Shown here in pieces: positions 1 through 8,403 of a stretch of 35,254 nucleotides of DNA. Each line of letters starts with the position of its first letter. Position 1 is the stretch's first letter. The notes under the pieces were generated by a model, which was not told where the DNA came from, made no database searches, and was given only the letters and a program-made list of their open reading frames with translations. A program made the position numbers and the translations under genes. The DNA is from Oscillospiraceae bacterium (lineage in GTDB: Bacteria; Bacillota; Clostridia; Oscillospirales; Oscillospiraceae), in contig JAFSWC010000017.1 in assembly GCA_017444665.1 (NCBI GenBank), positions 1 to 35,254 of the forward strand, given 5' to 3'.

Positions 1-502
1 CGAACTTTCCCCACGCGATGCGCGGGATCGCGTCGTCACGGTCGTCGCCGCGCTCATTCGTCAGCGCCGTGAGATCCACCCACGGCAGACAGGAGAGATA
101 GACGAGCGCGTCGCTCTCACTCTCCGGGACGATAAAGGCGTCCTGCGTCTTTTCGCGCTCCGCCGCCTCGCGGCAGAACTCTGTGAGACTGCCGCGGCAG
201 GGCATCGTCACGATGCGGAAATACTTCTCGCCCGCGCGCCTTACGGTAAAGCTCGGCTCGCGCCGGTCAAGCAGATATACCTCGCCGTCCCGGATCGTAT
301 ACAAAAAGGGCTCTGTGGCGTTCACGGCCTGCGTGACAAGATAACACATCGCGTTATAAAACGGCAGCCCGTTTTCCCTGACATAGCGGTAAAGCCCGCC
401 CACGTCCAGCCGAAAGCTCACGCTGTACCAGGGCTGGGCGAGGGGAGAGAAGAACGCAAAGATCTCCCGCCTGTCCCAATTGTCAAGATCGATCTTCCGC
501 AT
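1..502 (-). CDS. CatA-like chloramphenicol acetyltransferase family protein, 3' end cut off by the window
   Basis: Reading the minus strand from ATG at 502 gives 167 residues that run off the window edge. The N-terminus (IDLDNWDRREIFAFF) and the later block LSCLPWVDLTAL followed by IPRIAWGKF match the layout of type A chloramphenicol acetyltransferases, which move acetyl from acetyl-CoA to chloramphenicol as trimers. The catalytic HHxxxDG motif lies near the C-terminus of this family and is outside the window, so activity cannot be judged. Many clostridial chromosomes carry CatA-like proteins that are not proven resistance genes, so resistance is not claimed. The start is supported by GGAGGG eight bases upstream and by a promoter at 530-558. 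The gene diverges from the methyltransferase at 682. Confidence 0.8.
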   Translation of the reverse strand, partial: MRKIDLDNWDRREIFAFFSPLAQPWYSVSFRLDVGGLYRYVRENGLPFYNAMCYLVTQAVNATEPFLYTIRDGEVYLLDRREPSFTVRRAGEKYFRIVTMPCRGSLTEFCREAAEREKTQDAFIVPESESDALVYLSCLPWVDLTALTNERGDDRDDAIPRIAWGKF

Positions 503-529
503 ATCCGATCCCTCCGTTTCTCATCTATT

Positions 530-558
530 ATTCTAATCGACGCCGCGGGGAAAAGCAA
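530..558 (-). promoter_or_regulatory. Sigma-A-like promoter of the CatA-like gene
   Basis: On the minus strand TTGCTT (553-558) and TAGAAT (530-535) are separated by exactly 17 bases. They lie about 30 bases upstream of the ribosome binding site of the CatA-like gene. This is a sequence match only. Confidence 0.55.
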
Positions 559-603
559 GCGCCGAAGGGATCGCGCCCGCCCCTTCTTCGACCGTCCTCG
601 CCC

Positions 604-632
604 TTGACCGAAGAGGGCATTAGTGGTAAAAT
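604..632 (+). promoter_or_regulatory. Sigma-A-like promoter of the methyltransferase gene
   Basis: TTGACC (604-609) and TAAAAT (627-632) are 17 bases apart, 50 bases before the methyltransferase start. A second -10-like TATACT lies just downstream, near 642-647. No stronger candidate is visible in this divergent intergenic region. Confidence 0.5.
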
Positions 633-681
633 ATTATGAATTATACTGGAATACTATGCTTTACAAACAGAGGAAGAGCTT

Positions 682-1566
682 ATGTACGTCTCGGACAAGT
701 GGAAAGATTTTGAGCTGATCGACTGCTCCAAGGGCGAAAAGCTCGAGCGCTGGGGCAAATACTACCTCGTGCGCCCCGACCCCCAGGCGATCTGGGAAAC
801 GCCCCGCCGCAATCCGCACTGGAACGTGCGCGACGGCCGCTATCAGCGCAGCGAGTCCGGCGGCGGCAGTTGGGACAAGTCCGCCCTGCCTGAAAGCTGG
901 CAGATCCGCTACGGCGAGCTTACCTTCAACGTCCGCCCCATGAACTTCAAGCACACCGGCATCTTCCCCGAGCAGGCCTGCAACTGGGACTGGGCGATGG
1001 AGCAGATCCGCCGCGCGGATCGCCCCATCAGCGTCCTCAATCTCTTCGGCTATACCGGCGCGGCCACGCTCGCCTGTGCCAGGGCGGGGGCAAGCGTCTG
1101 CCATGTCGACGCGGCCAAGGGCATGGTCGCCTGGGGCAAGGAAAACGCCGCCGCCTCCGGCCTCTCCGACGCGCCGATCCGCTGGATCGTGGACGACTGC
1201 GCCAAATTCGTCGAGCGGGAGATCCGCCGCGGACACAAATACGACGCGATCATCATGGATCCGCCGTCCTACGGACGCGGTCCGGGGGGCGAGGTCTGGA
1301 AGCTGGAAAAGGACCTCTGGCCCTTCGTCTCGCTCTGCGCGGGCGTGCTGTCGGACGATCCGCTGTTCGTGCTCATCAATTCGTACACCACCGGGCTCTC
1401 CCCCTCGGTTTTGAGCTATGTGACGGAGAGCATCTTCACCAAAAAATACGGCGGCCGCTCCGACAGCCGCGAGCTTGGGCTGCCCGTCACCGACACCGGC
1501 CTCGTCCTGCCCTGCGGCGCGACATGCCGGTGGGATCGCGGCTTTGCGCCGCCGGTGGCGGAATAA
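682..1566 (+). CDS. Class I SAM-dependent methyltransferase (RlmI/COG1092-like)
   Basis: This 294-residue protein has a Rossmann methyltransferase core. NLFGYTGAATLACARAGA (about residues 117-134) is motif I, the SAM-binding loop. VDAAKGMVAWGKENA is the acidic motif II region, and IMDPPSYGRG (about 190-199) is the DPPSY catalytic signature typical of RNA and protein N- or C5-methyltransferases. The closest remembered group is COG1092, which includes 23S rRNA cytosine methyltransferases, but the PUA domain of RlmI is absent, so the substrate is unknown. GAGGAAGAG precedes the ATG. The family-like ending LPCGATCRW is followed by ten residues encoded inside a 119-bp tandem repeat, suggesting that repeat insertion replaced the original stop codon. 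Confidence 0.8.
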   Translation: MYVSDKWKDFELIDCSKGEKLERWGKYYLVRPDPQAIWETPRRNPHWNVRDGRYQRSESGGGSWDKSALPESWQIRYGELTFNVRPMNFKHTGIFPEQACNWDWAMEQIRRADRPISVLNLFGYTGAATLACARAGASVCHVDAAKGMVAWGKENAAASGLSDAPIRWIVDDCAKFVEREIRRGHKYDAIIMDPPSYGRGPGGEVWKLEKDLWPFVSLCAGVLSDDPLFVLINSYTTGLSPSVLSYVTESIFTKKYGGRSDSRELGLPVTDTGLVLPCGATCRWDRGFAPPVAE

Positions 1567-1774
1567 GCAAAGACGCGATCTCCGCAGCCGCGCCGTTTTG
1601 CGGGCCGCGGCTTTATGCCGAGGCACGGAAACGGCAACTGCGGCAAGGCGGCAAAGGCGGCTTTGCGCCGCCGGTGGCGGAATAAGCAAAGACGCGATCT
1701 CCGCAGCCGCGCCGTTTTGCGGGCCGCGGCTTTATGCCGAGGCACGGAAACGGCAACTGCGGCAAGGCGGCAAA
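1538..1774. repeat. Two tandem copies of a 119-bp GC-rich repeat
   Basis: Copy 1 is 1538-1655 and copy 2 is 1657-1774. Over 118 bases I see no difference between them. Each copy holds GC-rich inverted stretches (for example GGCGGC...GCCGCC around 1657-1672) and the 19-base segment GGCAACTGCGGCAAGGCGG (1633-1651 and 1752-1770). That segment recurs with two changes on the minus strand at 20484-20502, so this is probably a member of a dispersed repeat family in this genome. The first copy supplies the stop codon of the methyltransferase. Confidence 0.9.
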
Positions 1775-1792
1775 AGGGAAAATAAAAAAGAC

Positions 1793-1820
1793 TGTCATCC
1801 TGAGCGCAGCGAAGGATCTT
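1793..1820 (+). repeat. Dispersed intergenic motif (TGTCATCCTGAGCG type)
   Basis: The motif TGTCATCCTGAGCGCAGCGA and the bases after it recur in inverted orientation at 27766-27788 with 20 of 23 positions identical. Similar TCATYCTGAGCRNAGCGAAGG strings are common intergenic repeats in diverse bacteria (from memory). Function is unknown. Confidence 0.75.
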
Positions 1821-1882
1821 GTCGTTTTCTCTTCGCTGAGTTCCCGCGGCAACGGTCAGCGCCGCACAAACTGTTTCCCCAA

Positions 1883-1908
1883 GCGGGGCAGGGGCTTGCC
1901 CCTCCCGC
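1883..1908. other. Stem-loop in the ecfA1 leader
   Basis: GCGGG (1883-1887) pairs with CCCGC (1904-1908), and inside it AGGGGC pairs with GCCCCT. No U-run follows, so it is not a standard terminator. The whole gap 1567-1936 contains the tandem repeat, the dispersed motif and this hairpin; I see no convincing gene or promoter in it. Confidence 0.35.
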
Positions 1909-1936
1909 AAAAACGATTAGACTGGATAAAACCGAT

Positions 1937-2770
1937 ATGAGCATCATCAGCTTTAAACAAGTGCATTTCACCTATCCCGGAGACGAGCTGGAAAGCCTCT
2001 GCGGGGTGGATCTCGAAATCGACGAGGGCAGCTTCGTCGCCGTTCTCGGCCACAACGGCAGCGGCAAATCCACGCTTGCCAAACATATGAACGCGATCCT
2101 CACGCCCGATTCCGGCAGCGTCGTCGTCGACGGCATCGACAGCCGCGAGGAGGACAAGGTTTTTGAGATCCGCCGCCGCGTCGGCATGGTCTTTCAAAAC
2201 CCCGACAACCAGCTTGTCGCCAATGTGGTCGAGGACGACGTGGCCTTCGCCCCGGAAAACCTCGGCGTACCGAGCGCTGAGATCCGCGAGCGTGTGGACG
2301 AGGCCTTGAAGCAGGTCGGCATGTACGAATACCGCACCCATGCCCCGCACCTGCTCTCCGGCGGACAGAAGCAGCGCGTCGCGATCGCCGGCGTCATCGC
2401 CATGCGGCCGAAGATCATCGTCCTTGACGAACCCACGGCCATGCTCGACCCGCAGGGGCGGCACGAGGTCATCTCCACCGTCACGCGCCTCTGCCGTGAA
2501 GGCGGCATGACGGTCGTGCTGATCACCCACCATATGGAGGAGTGCATCGGCGCGGACAAGCTTGTGGTCATGTCAAACGGCTATATCAAGGCCGCCGGAA
2601 AACCTTCGGAGATTTTTTCAGACGTCGAAATGATGGCGCGCGAAGGGCTCGCCGTTCCGGAGACGACCAAGCTCCTGTACGAGCTTCGCCACTGCGGCTA
2701 CGACCTGCCGCTCGGCGAACTGGACGAGAAAAACTGCGCGGCCGCGATCGCCGCGGCAAAGAAACAATAA
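1937..2770 (+). CDS. ecfA1: Energy-coupling factor transporter ATPase EcfA1
   Basis: This 277-residue ABC ATPase forms the ATP-driven half of an ECF transporter together with EcfA2 and the membrane protein EcfT. The complex takes up vitamins or metals through separately encoded S-components. Walker A is GHNGSGKST (residues 38-46), the Q-loop region reads FQNPDNQ, the signature is LSGGQKQR, Walker B is IIVLDEPTAMLD, and the switch histidine lies in LITHHMEE. The open frame extends upstream to 1475, but that part reads through the repeats and lacks family similarity; ATG 1937 gives the usual N-terminus. No strong ribosome binding site precedes it, which is odd for the first gene of the unit. 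ecfA2 follows after 16 bases. Confidence 0.93.
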   Translation: MSIISFKQVHFTYPGDELESLCGVDLEIDEGSFVAVLGHNGSGKSTLAKHMNAILTPDSGSVVVDGIDSREEDKVFEIRRRVGMVFQNPDNQLVANVVEDDVAFAPENLGVPSAEIRERVDEALKQVGMYEYRTHAPHLLSGGQKQRVAIAGVIAMRPKIIVLDEPTAMLDPQGRHEVISTVTRLCREGGMTVVLITHHMEECIGADKLVVMSNGYIKAAGKPSEIFSDVEMMAREGLAVPETTKLLYELRHCGYDLPLGELDEKNCAAAIAAAKKQ

Positions 2771-2786
2771 GCGGAGAGCATTTTTT

Positions 2787-3647
2787 ATGGCAGAAATAAA
2801 AGTGGAGGGCCTTCGCCACGTTTACAGCGCGGGAACTCCTTTTGAAAAAGTCGCGATCGAAGACGTCAGCCTTACGATCCCCCAGGGCCAGCTGGTCGGC
2901 GTCATCGGCCACACCGGCTCCGGCAAATCGACCTTTATCCAGCACCTCAACGCCCTGCTGCAGCCCACGTCGGGCAAGGTGCTTGTCGGCGGACGCGACA
3001 TCAACGAAAACAAGTTTACCCGCCGCGACGTCAAATGGGAGGTCGGCATCGTATTCCAATACCCGGAATACCAGCTCTTCGAAGAGACGGTCTACCGCGA
3101 CATCGCCTTCGGTCCGCGCAACATGAAGCTTCCCGAGGACGAGATCGACCGGCGGGTGCGCGAAGCCGCCCGTTTCGCCCAGGTGGGCGAAGAGCTTTTC
3201 GAGCGCTCACCCCTTGAACTGTCAGGCGGTCAGAAGCGCCGCATCGCCATAGCCGGGGTAATCGCCCTTCGCCCGGGCGTTTTGATCCTCGACGAACCGA
3301 CCGCCGGCCTCGATCCGGCGGGCTGCCGCCAGATTTTGGACAACATTTGCTCCTACCACAAGGAAAGCGGCTCAACAGTCATCATTGTCAGCCACAACAT
3401 GGATGACACCGCCCGCATCGCCGAGCGCATCATCGCCTTCGACCACGGCCGCGTCGCGATGGATGGCACGCCCGAACAGGTTTTTTCCGAACCGGAAAAG
3501 CTGATCGCCATGGGCCTTGACGTACCGAAGGCAACGGCCCTCGCCATGGCGCTGAAGGGCGCGGGCGTTCCGCTGGATGGCTCGATTTACACGCACGGCC
3601 AGCTTCTCCGCGCCGTACTCCGGGCAAAGGAGGCGGCGACATGCTGA
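2787..3647 (+). CDS. ecfA2: Energy-coupling factor transporter ATPase EcfA2
   Basis: This is the second ATPase of the ECF module, 286 residues, which dimerises with EcfA1. It shows Walker A GHTGSGKST (about residues 40-48), Q-loop FQYPEYQLFEETV, signature LSGGQKRR, Walker B VLILDEPTAGLD and the H-loop in IIVSHNMDD. The FQYPEYQLF sequence is typical of EcfA2, as opposed to FQNPDNQ in EcfA1, which is how the two were told apart. GGAGAG lies upstream of the ATG. The 3' end overlaps ecfT by seven bases, implying translational coupling and fixed stoichiometry. Confidence 0.93.
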   Translation: MAEIKVEGLRHVYSAGTPFEKVAIEDVSLTIPQGQLVGVIGHTGSGKSTFIQHLNALLQPTSGKVLVGGRDINENKFTRRDVKWEVGIVFQYPEYQLFEETVYRDIAFGPRNMKLPEDEIDRRVREAARFAQVGEELFERSPLELSGGQKRRIAIAGVIALRPGVLILDEPTAGLDPAGCRQILDNICSYHKESGSTVIIVSHNMDDTARIAERIIAFDHGRVAMDGTPEQVFSEPEKLIAMGLDVPKATALAMALKGAGVPLDGSIYTHGQLLRAVLRAKEAATC

Positions 3648-4438
3648 AGGATATCACGCTTGGCCAGTATTTCCCCGGCGACACCATTGTCCACCGCCTC
3701 GACCCACGCACAAAGCTGATTCTTGTGGTCGTGTATATCATCGCCCTGTTTCAGGCAAAAGGCTGGGTCTCCTATGCGGCCGTGACGCTTGCCACGGCGC
3801 TGTGCATGATCCTGTCTCATATCCGGCCGAAAAACATCTTCAAAGGACTCAAGCCGATGCTCTTTATCATCGTGCTGACAGCCCTTCTGAACATTTTTTA
3901 CACCGAAGGCCGCGAGATCATCCCCGGCTGGCACATGACCTGGGAAGGGCTTGCGCGTTCGGTGCAGATGATCCTGCGCATCGTGCTTCTGATCACCGGC
4001 ACCTTCCTGCTGACCTACACCACCAGCCCCATTGCGCTTACCGACGGGCTGGAGATGCTCCTCAGCCCGCTGAAAAAAATCAAGGTGCCCGTACACGAGA
4101 TGACGCTGATGATGTCGATGGCACTGCGCTTTATCCCGACGCTGATCGAAGAGACCGACAAGATCATGTCGGCCCAAAAGGCGAGAGGCGCCGACTTTGA
4201 AACCGGCAGACTGATCGACCGGGCCAAGGCGCTTCTGCCAATCCTGGTGCCGCTTTTCGTCTCGGCCTTTCGCCGCGCCGACGAGCTGGCCGTGGCGATG
4301 GAAAGCCGCTGTTATCACGGCGGCGAGGGCCGTACCCGCATGAAGACGCTGCATTTTGCCGCGCACGACTGGATCGCGCTGATACTCGGCGCACTTTTCC
4401 TGACGGGTTTGTTTGTGATGAAGCATTACGGAATATGA
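3641..4438 (+). CDS. ecfT: Energy-coupling factor transporter transmembrane protein EcfT
   Basis: This 265-residue membrane protein couples the two ATPases to the substrate-binding S-component. The N-terminus (ITLGQYFPGDTIVHRLDPRTKL) is the standard EcfT opening. Hydrophobic segments lie near residues 28-60, 70-90, 105-130 and 240-262. The cytoplasmic coupling region carries the two Ala-Arg-Gly-type motifs of the family: KARGADF (about 179-185) and, in the second position, the variant MESRCYHGG, where AMxARGY-like sequence is usual. The gene overlaps ecfA2 at its start and truA by four bases at its end. Confidence 0.92.
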   Translation: MLKDITLGQYFPGDTIVHRLDPRTKLILVVVYIIALFQAKGWVSYAAVTLATALCMILSHIRPKNIFKGLKPMLFIIVLTALLNIFYTEGREIIPGWHMTWEGLARSVQMILRIVLLITGTFLLTYTTSPIALTDGLEMLLSPLKKIKVPVHEMTLMMSMALRFIPTLIEETDKIMSAQKARGADFETGRLIDRAKALLPILVPLFVSAFRRADELAVAMESRCYHGGEGRTRMKTLHFAAHDWIALILGALFLTGLFVMKHYGI

Positions 4439-5202
4439 AAAACATTGCGATCCGAATGACCTATGACGGCAGCCGCTATCACGGCTGGCAGACGCAGAAA
4501 AGTGAGATCACCGTGCAGCAGACGCTTGAACAGGCGATCGAAAAGATGTGCGGCGAAAAGGTCCACGTCACCGGCTGCGGCCGGACGGACGCGGGCGTGC
4601 ATGCGCTGCGCTACTGCGCCAATTTCAAAAGTGACTGCCGCATCCCAATGAACAAGCTGCCGCTTGCCATCAACAGCTACCTGCCCGCAGATATTGCCGT
4701 GCTTGCCGCCTGCGAGGCGGAGGAGAGCTTTAACGCGATCGGCTCCTGCATAAAAAAAGAATATATCTACAAAATACACAACAGTAACCTTCGCGACCCT
4801 TTTCTGGAAAAGCGCGCGTGCTTTTATCCCCAGCCTCTTGACGTGGAAAAGATGAACGCAGCGGCCCGCGCCTTTGAGGGAACGCATGATTTTGCCGCCG
4901 TTCGCAGCGTCGGAACAGAGACGAAAACGACGGTCCGGACGGTCTACTGGTGCTCGGCCGAGCGGGAAGGGGATCTGATCACCGTTCGCGTCTGTGCCGA
5001 CGGCTTCCTTTACAACATGGCCCGCGCCATGGTCGGCACGATGGTGTATGCCTCTTACGGCAAGCTTTCCCCGGACAAGATCCCCGCCCTGCTGGAGCGG
5101 GGCGACCGCCGGCTCACCGGGCCGACGATGCCGCCGCAGGGCCTGTATCTCAACCGCATCTGGTACGACGGAGCGGTAGGAGAGATGATGGCCGACGCAT
5201 GA
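4435..5202 (+). CDS. truA: tRNA pseudouridine synthase A
   Basis: TruA converts uridines 38-40 of the tRNA anticodon stem-loop to pseudouridine. The 255-residue product has the family opening IRMTYDGSRYHGWQ and the catalytic motif GCGRTDAGVHA with its aspartate near residue 53. It also has the conserved block FLYNMARAMVGTMV (about 188-201) in the C-terminal half. It overlaps ecfT by four bases (ATGA). An ecfA1-ecfA2-ecfT-truA order is widespread in Firmicutes, normally at the end of the large ribosomal protein cluster, which is absent here. Confidence 0.95.
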   Translation: MKNIAIRMTYDGSRYHGWQTQKSEITVQQTLEQAIEKMCGEKVHVTGCGRTDAGVHALRYCANFKSDCRIPMNKLPLAINSYLPADIAVLAACEAEESFNAIGSCIKKEYIYKIHNSNLRDPFLEKRACFYPQPLDVEKMNAAARAFEGTHDFAAVRSVGTETKTTVRTVYWCSAEREGDLITVRVCADGFLYNMARAMVGTMVYASYGKLSPDKIPALLERGDRRLTGPTMPPQGLYLNRIWYDGAVGEMMADA

Positions 5203-5263
5203 CGTGCTGCGCGGGATCACACGCAAAAACTAAGATTATTTCATATATTTGTTCATATTTATA

Positions 5264-5272
5264 TGATATAAT
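5264..5272 (+). promoter_or_regulatory. Extended -10 promoter of the cvpA-clpE operon
   Basis: TGATATAAT (5264-5272) is a perfect extended -10 element inside an AT-rich stretch that stands out from the GC-rich surroundings. No good -35 lies 17 bases upstream, which is usual for extended -10 promoters. It is 61 bases before the cvpA-like start. Confidence 0.55.
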
Positions 5273-5332
5273 CTCCACTACGAAACGAACGGCGGCGCGG
5301 CTGAAAGGCCACGGCGCAGGAAAGGACTACAT

Positions 5333-6049
5333 ATGAAGCTGATCATTGATATCGTCCTCATCACGATCATCGCCCTGTGTACTTGGGGCGGCTATAAGAA
5401 AGGGCTGATCGGCAGCATTGCCGCGCTGCTGGTTATTGTTATCTCCCTTTTCAGCGCAAAGATGCTCTCCGCCGCATATTCCGGCGAGGTCATCCCGGCG
5501 CTGCGTCCCTTTGCCTCCGGATATCTCAGCGCGACGGAGACGCGCGAGCGCGTGCTCGATCGTCTCGGCTACGGCGAGAGCGACAAGTCGCTTGACGATA
5601 TCCTCGCCGAGGATCCCTCTCTGCGGTACGACTACGCTTACGAGTGCATGAGCGAGGTCGGCCTTTACGCCGATCGCGCCGACGAGATGGCCTCCCGCGC
5701 GGTGGAACTCTCCGAAAGCAAGGGAGAGAACATGACGGACGCGGCGGTGGATGTGCTGTGTGACGTCGTGACCTATGAGGGCGGTCTCGTGCTGGCCTTT
5801 CTGATCATATTGATTTTTATCACAGCGCTGGCAAACCTGTTCAATCTTTCCTTCCGGCTGCCGAACATGGAAAACCTTGATGAGATCGGCGGCGCTGTGC
5901 TGGGCTTCGTCAAGGGCATCGTCTATTGCGTGCTGCTGTGCTGGCTGCTCAGCTTCTTCGGCCTTGTCATCGGCAAAAAGACGCTTGACGGCACGACACT
6001 GGCCCGCTTCTTCCTGACGTTCCGATTCATTACCAACGGCCTCATGTAA
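5333..6049 (+). CDS. CvpA family membrane protein
   Basis: This 238-residue protein has the CvpA pattern. Its first helix begins at the N-terminus (LIIDIVLITIIALCTWGGYKKG) with the characteristic GGYKKGLIG turn. A second helix lies near 27-48, a long soluble insert spans about 50-145, and there are two C-terminal helices near 146-168 and 190-215. CvpA proteins are inner-membrane proteins linked in enterobacteria to colicin V secretion and envelope homeostasis; their role in Clostridia is not established. AAAGGA precedes the ATG. The ClpE-like gene follows after 39 bases, so the two are probably co-transcribed. Confidence 0.8.
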   Translation: MKLIIDIVLITIIALCTWGGYKKGLIGSIAALLVIVISLFSAKMLSAAYSGEVIPALRPFASGYLSATETRERVLDRLGYGESDKSLDDILAEDPSLRYDYAYECMSEVGLYADRADEMASRAVELSESKGENMTDAAVDVLCDVVTYEGGLVLAFLIILIFITALANLFNLSFRLPNMENLDEIGGAVLGFVKGIVYCVLLCWLLSFFGLVIGKKTLDGTTLARFFLTFRFITNGLM

Positions 6050-6088
6050 GAGGCCATTAAGCAATTTCTTTTCCCAAGGAGGGATCGT

Positions 6089-8401
6089 ATGCAACCTGCG
6101 ATGTGTTCCCGCTGCGGTAAAAATGTCGCGGTGGTTTTTATTACAAAAATCGAAAACGGGCAGACAAAAAACGAAGGACTCTGCCTGAAATGTGCCCGCG
6201 AGCTGCACATTAAGCCGGTGGATGACGTTATCGAAAAGATGGGCATTTCCGACGAAGATCTCGACAGCATTTCCGGAGACATGATGAACGCGCTCTCCGG
6301 CGCGGAGGAACTGCTCCCCACCGACGACGAGGGCCTTGAGGACGACGACGGCAAAACCGCGACCTTCCCGTTTCTCAATCGTCTGTTCGGCGGCCCCAAG
6401 CAGGAAGGTACAGCGGGCAGCGCGCCCAAGGCGGACAGCAAGGACGCCCCGCGCGGCAAGCACAAATTCCTTGACAATTACTGCATCGACCTGACCCGAC
6501 GCGCCGCGGAGGGAAAGCTCGACACCATGATCGGCCGCGCCGAAGAACTGGAACGTGTGATCCAGATCCTCAACCGCCGCCAGAAAAACAACCCCTGCCT
6601 GATCGGCGAGCCCGGCGTCGGCAAGACTGCCATTGCCGAGGGGCTGGCTCAGCGGATCGCGGATGGATCGGTGCCGGATAAGCTCAAAGACAAACAGGTT
6701 TTCCTGCTTGATCTTACGGCTCTCGTCGCCGGAACCCAGTTCCGCGGTCAGTTTGAAAGCCGTATGAAAGGCTTGATCGAAGAGATCCGTCGGCAGGGCA
6801 ATATTATCCTTGTCATCGACGAGGTACACAACATCGTCGGCGCCGGCGACGCAGAGGGCAGCATGAACGCCGCTAATATCCTCAAGCCCGCTCTCAGCCG
6901 CGGTGAGATCCAGGTCATCGGCGCGACGACCTTTGCCGAATACCGCAAGCATATCGAAAAAGACAGCGCGCTCGAGCGCCGCTTTCAGCCCGTCACGGTC
7001 AATGAGCCGTCGATCGAAGACAGCATCGCCATCCTGCGCGGCATTGCGCATTATTACGAGGACTACCATGGCGTGACGATCTCCGACGAGATGTGCCGCC
7101 AGGCTGTCGTGATGAGTGAGCGATATATCACTGACCGCTTCCTGCCCGACAAGGCCATCGACCTGATCGACGAGGCCTGCTCTGACGTCAACCTTAAGGA
7201 CGCGGGCATCAACCGCCGCATGGCCGCCGAGCGAGATCTCGAAAACATTCGCTTCGAGCGCGACGCTCTGATGTCAGATGGCGCGCAGGCCGTGCAGTCG
7301 CTTAGCGAAGAACAGCTTGACCGCCGCTATGCGCGCATCGCCGAGCTGCGCAGCCGCGAAATGCAGCTTGAGCAGGAGATTGAGAGTCTCAAGGGTATGC
7401 GCCCCGCGCTGACGGCGGACAATCTTGCCCGTATTATCGAGCTATGGACCAAGATCCCCGCCTCGTCGATCCGCGAGGACGAATTTGAGCGCCTTGCCAA
7501 GCTCGACGAACGTCTGAAGAAGCATATTGTCGGACAGGATGAGGCGGTCAATGCCGTGTGCGCCGCGATCAAGCGCAGCCGCGTGGGGCTTCAGGTCAAA
7601 CGCAAGCCGGTCAGCTTCATTTTCGTCGGCGGCACGGGCGTCGGCAAGACGGAGCTCGTCAAGCGTCTGGCGGAGGATATGTTCGATTCGCCTGAATCGC
7701 TGATCCGTCTGGACATGTCCGAATTTATGGAAAAATTCTCGGTTTCACGCATCATCGGCTCGCCTCCCGGCTATGTCGGCTATGACGAGGCCGGCCAGCT
7801 TACCGAGAAGATTCGCCGCAAGCCTTACAGCGTCGTCCTCTTTGACGAGATCGAAAAGGCGCACCCGGATGTGATGAACATCCTGCTGCAGATCCTTGAC
7901 GACGGACGCATCACCGACGCCCAGGGCCGCACGGTGAACTTTGAAAACACGATTATTATCATGACGACGAACGCCGGCAGCAGCAGCAAATCCGGCAGCG
8001 TCGGCTTTGGCGGGTCATTAAGCGACATGAGCCGTGAGCGCACGATGAAGGCGCTGAATGAATTTCTCCGCCCCGAGTTTATCAACCGCGTCGACGAGGT
8101 CGTCTGCTTTAACCAGCTCAGCGAGGAAAACTTCCGCGCGATCGCTTCGCTGATGCTCGGCGAGGTGAAGGATGTCCTTTCGCAGAAGGGGATCGCACTC
8201 TCGTGGGATGACAGCCTTCTTGACTACCTCGTGAAGGAAGCCTACAGCGTCACCTACGGCGCGCGCAATCTGCGGCGCCTGATCCAGAAGCAGGTCGAAG
8301 ACGTATTGGCCCAGCGCATCATCGACCGCCACGGAGAGGGAACAAAGGAAATCCTGCTCAGCGCGCCGGACGGCAGGATCGATATGGAACTGAGAGGCTG
8401 A
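6089..8401 (+). CDS. ClpE-like Clp/Hsp100 AAA+ ATPase with N-terminal zinc finger
   Basis: This 770-residue unfoldase is expected to feed proteins to ClpP. The N-terminus has a four-cysteine zinc finger (C6, C9, C32, C35) like that of ClpE and McsA, in place of the paired Clp_N repeats of ClpC. An acidic linker leads to the first AAA+ module, with Walker A GEPGVGKT near residue 173 and Walker [10 protein letters not shown] short coiled middle region (about 400-440) follows. The second module has Walker [10 protein letters not shown] near 514, Walker [12 protein letters not shown] and the C-terminal D2-small domain. AAGGAGGG precedes the ATG. B. subtilis ClpE has the same architecture and is about 700 residues long. 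No CtsR-type operator was recognised upstream. Confidence 0.9.
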   Translation: MQPAMCSRCGKNVAVVFITKIENGQTKNEGLCLKCARELHIKPVDDVIEKMGISDEDLDSISGDMMNALSGAEELLPTDDEGLEDDDGKTATFPFLNRLFGGPKQEGTAGSAPKADSKDAPRGKHKFLDNYCIDLTRRAAEGKLDTMIGRAEELERVIQILNRRQKNNPCLIGEPGVGKTAIAEGLAQRIADGSVPDKLKDKQVFLLDLTALVAGTQFRGQFESRMKGLIEEIRRQGNIILVIDEVHNIVGAGDAEGSMNAANILKPALSRGEIQVIGATTFAEYRKHIEKDSALERRFQPVTVNEPSIEDSIAILRGIAHYYEDYHGVTISDEMCRQAVVMSERYITDRFLPDKAIDLIDEACSDVNLKDAGINRRMAAERDLENIRFERDALMSDGAQAVQSLSEEQLDRRYARIAELRSREMQLEQEIESLKGMRPALTADNLARIIELWTKIPASSIREDEFERLAKLDERLKKHIVGQDEAVNAVCAAIKRSRVGLQVKRKPVSFIFVGGTGVGKTELVKRLAEDMFDSPESLIRLDMSEFMEKFSVSRIIGSPPGYVGYDEAGQLTEKIRRKPYSVVLFDEIEKAHPDVMNILLQILDDGRITDAQGRTVNFENTIIIMTTNAGSSSKSGSVGFGGSLSDMSRERTMKALNEFLRPEFINRVDEVVCFNQLSEENFRAIASLMLGEVKDVLSQKGIALSWDDSLLDYLVKEAYSVTYGARNLRRLIQKQVEDVLAQRIIDRHGEGTKEILLSAPDGRIDMELRG

Positions 8402-8403
8402 AG

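Noticed and set aside
1..502. Acquired antibiotic-resistance cassette
   Set aside because: There are no mobile element borders or composition shift, and the catalytic end is outside the window. A resident CatA-like acetyltransferase is the safer call.
661..1689. 342-codon minus-strand open frame over the methyltransferase
   Set aside because: The plus strand carries a complete methyltransferase with SAM and DPPSY motifs. The antisense frame has no recognisable fold and runs into the repeat.
5327..7069. 580-codon minus-strand open frame over cvpA and the ClpE-like gene
   Set aside because: It lies antisense to two genes with clear family motifs. Its translation is rich in His, Gln and Arg without domains.
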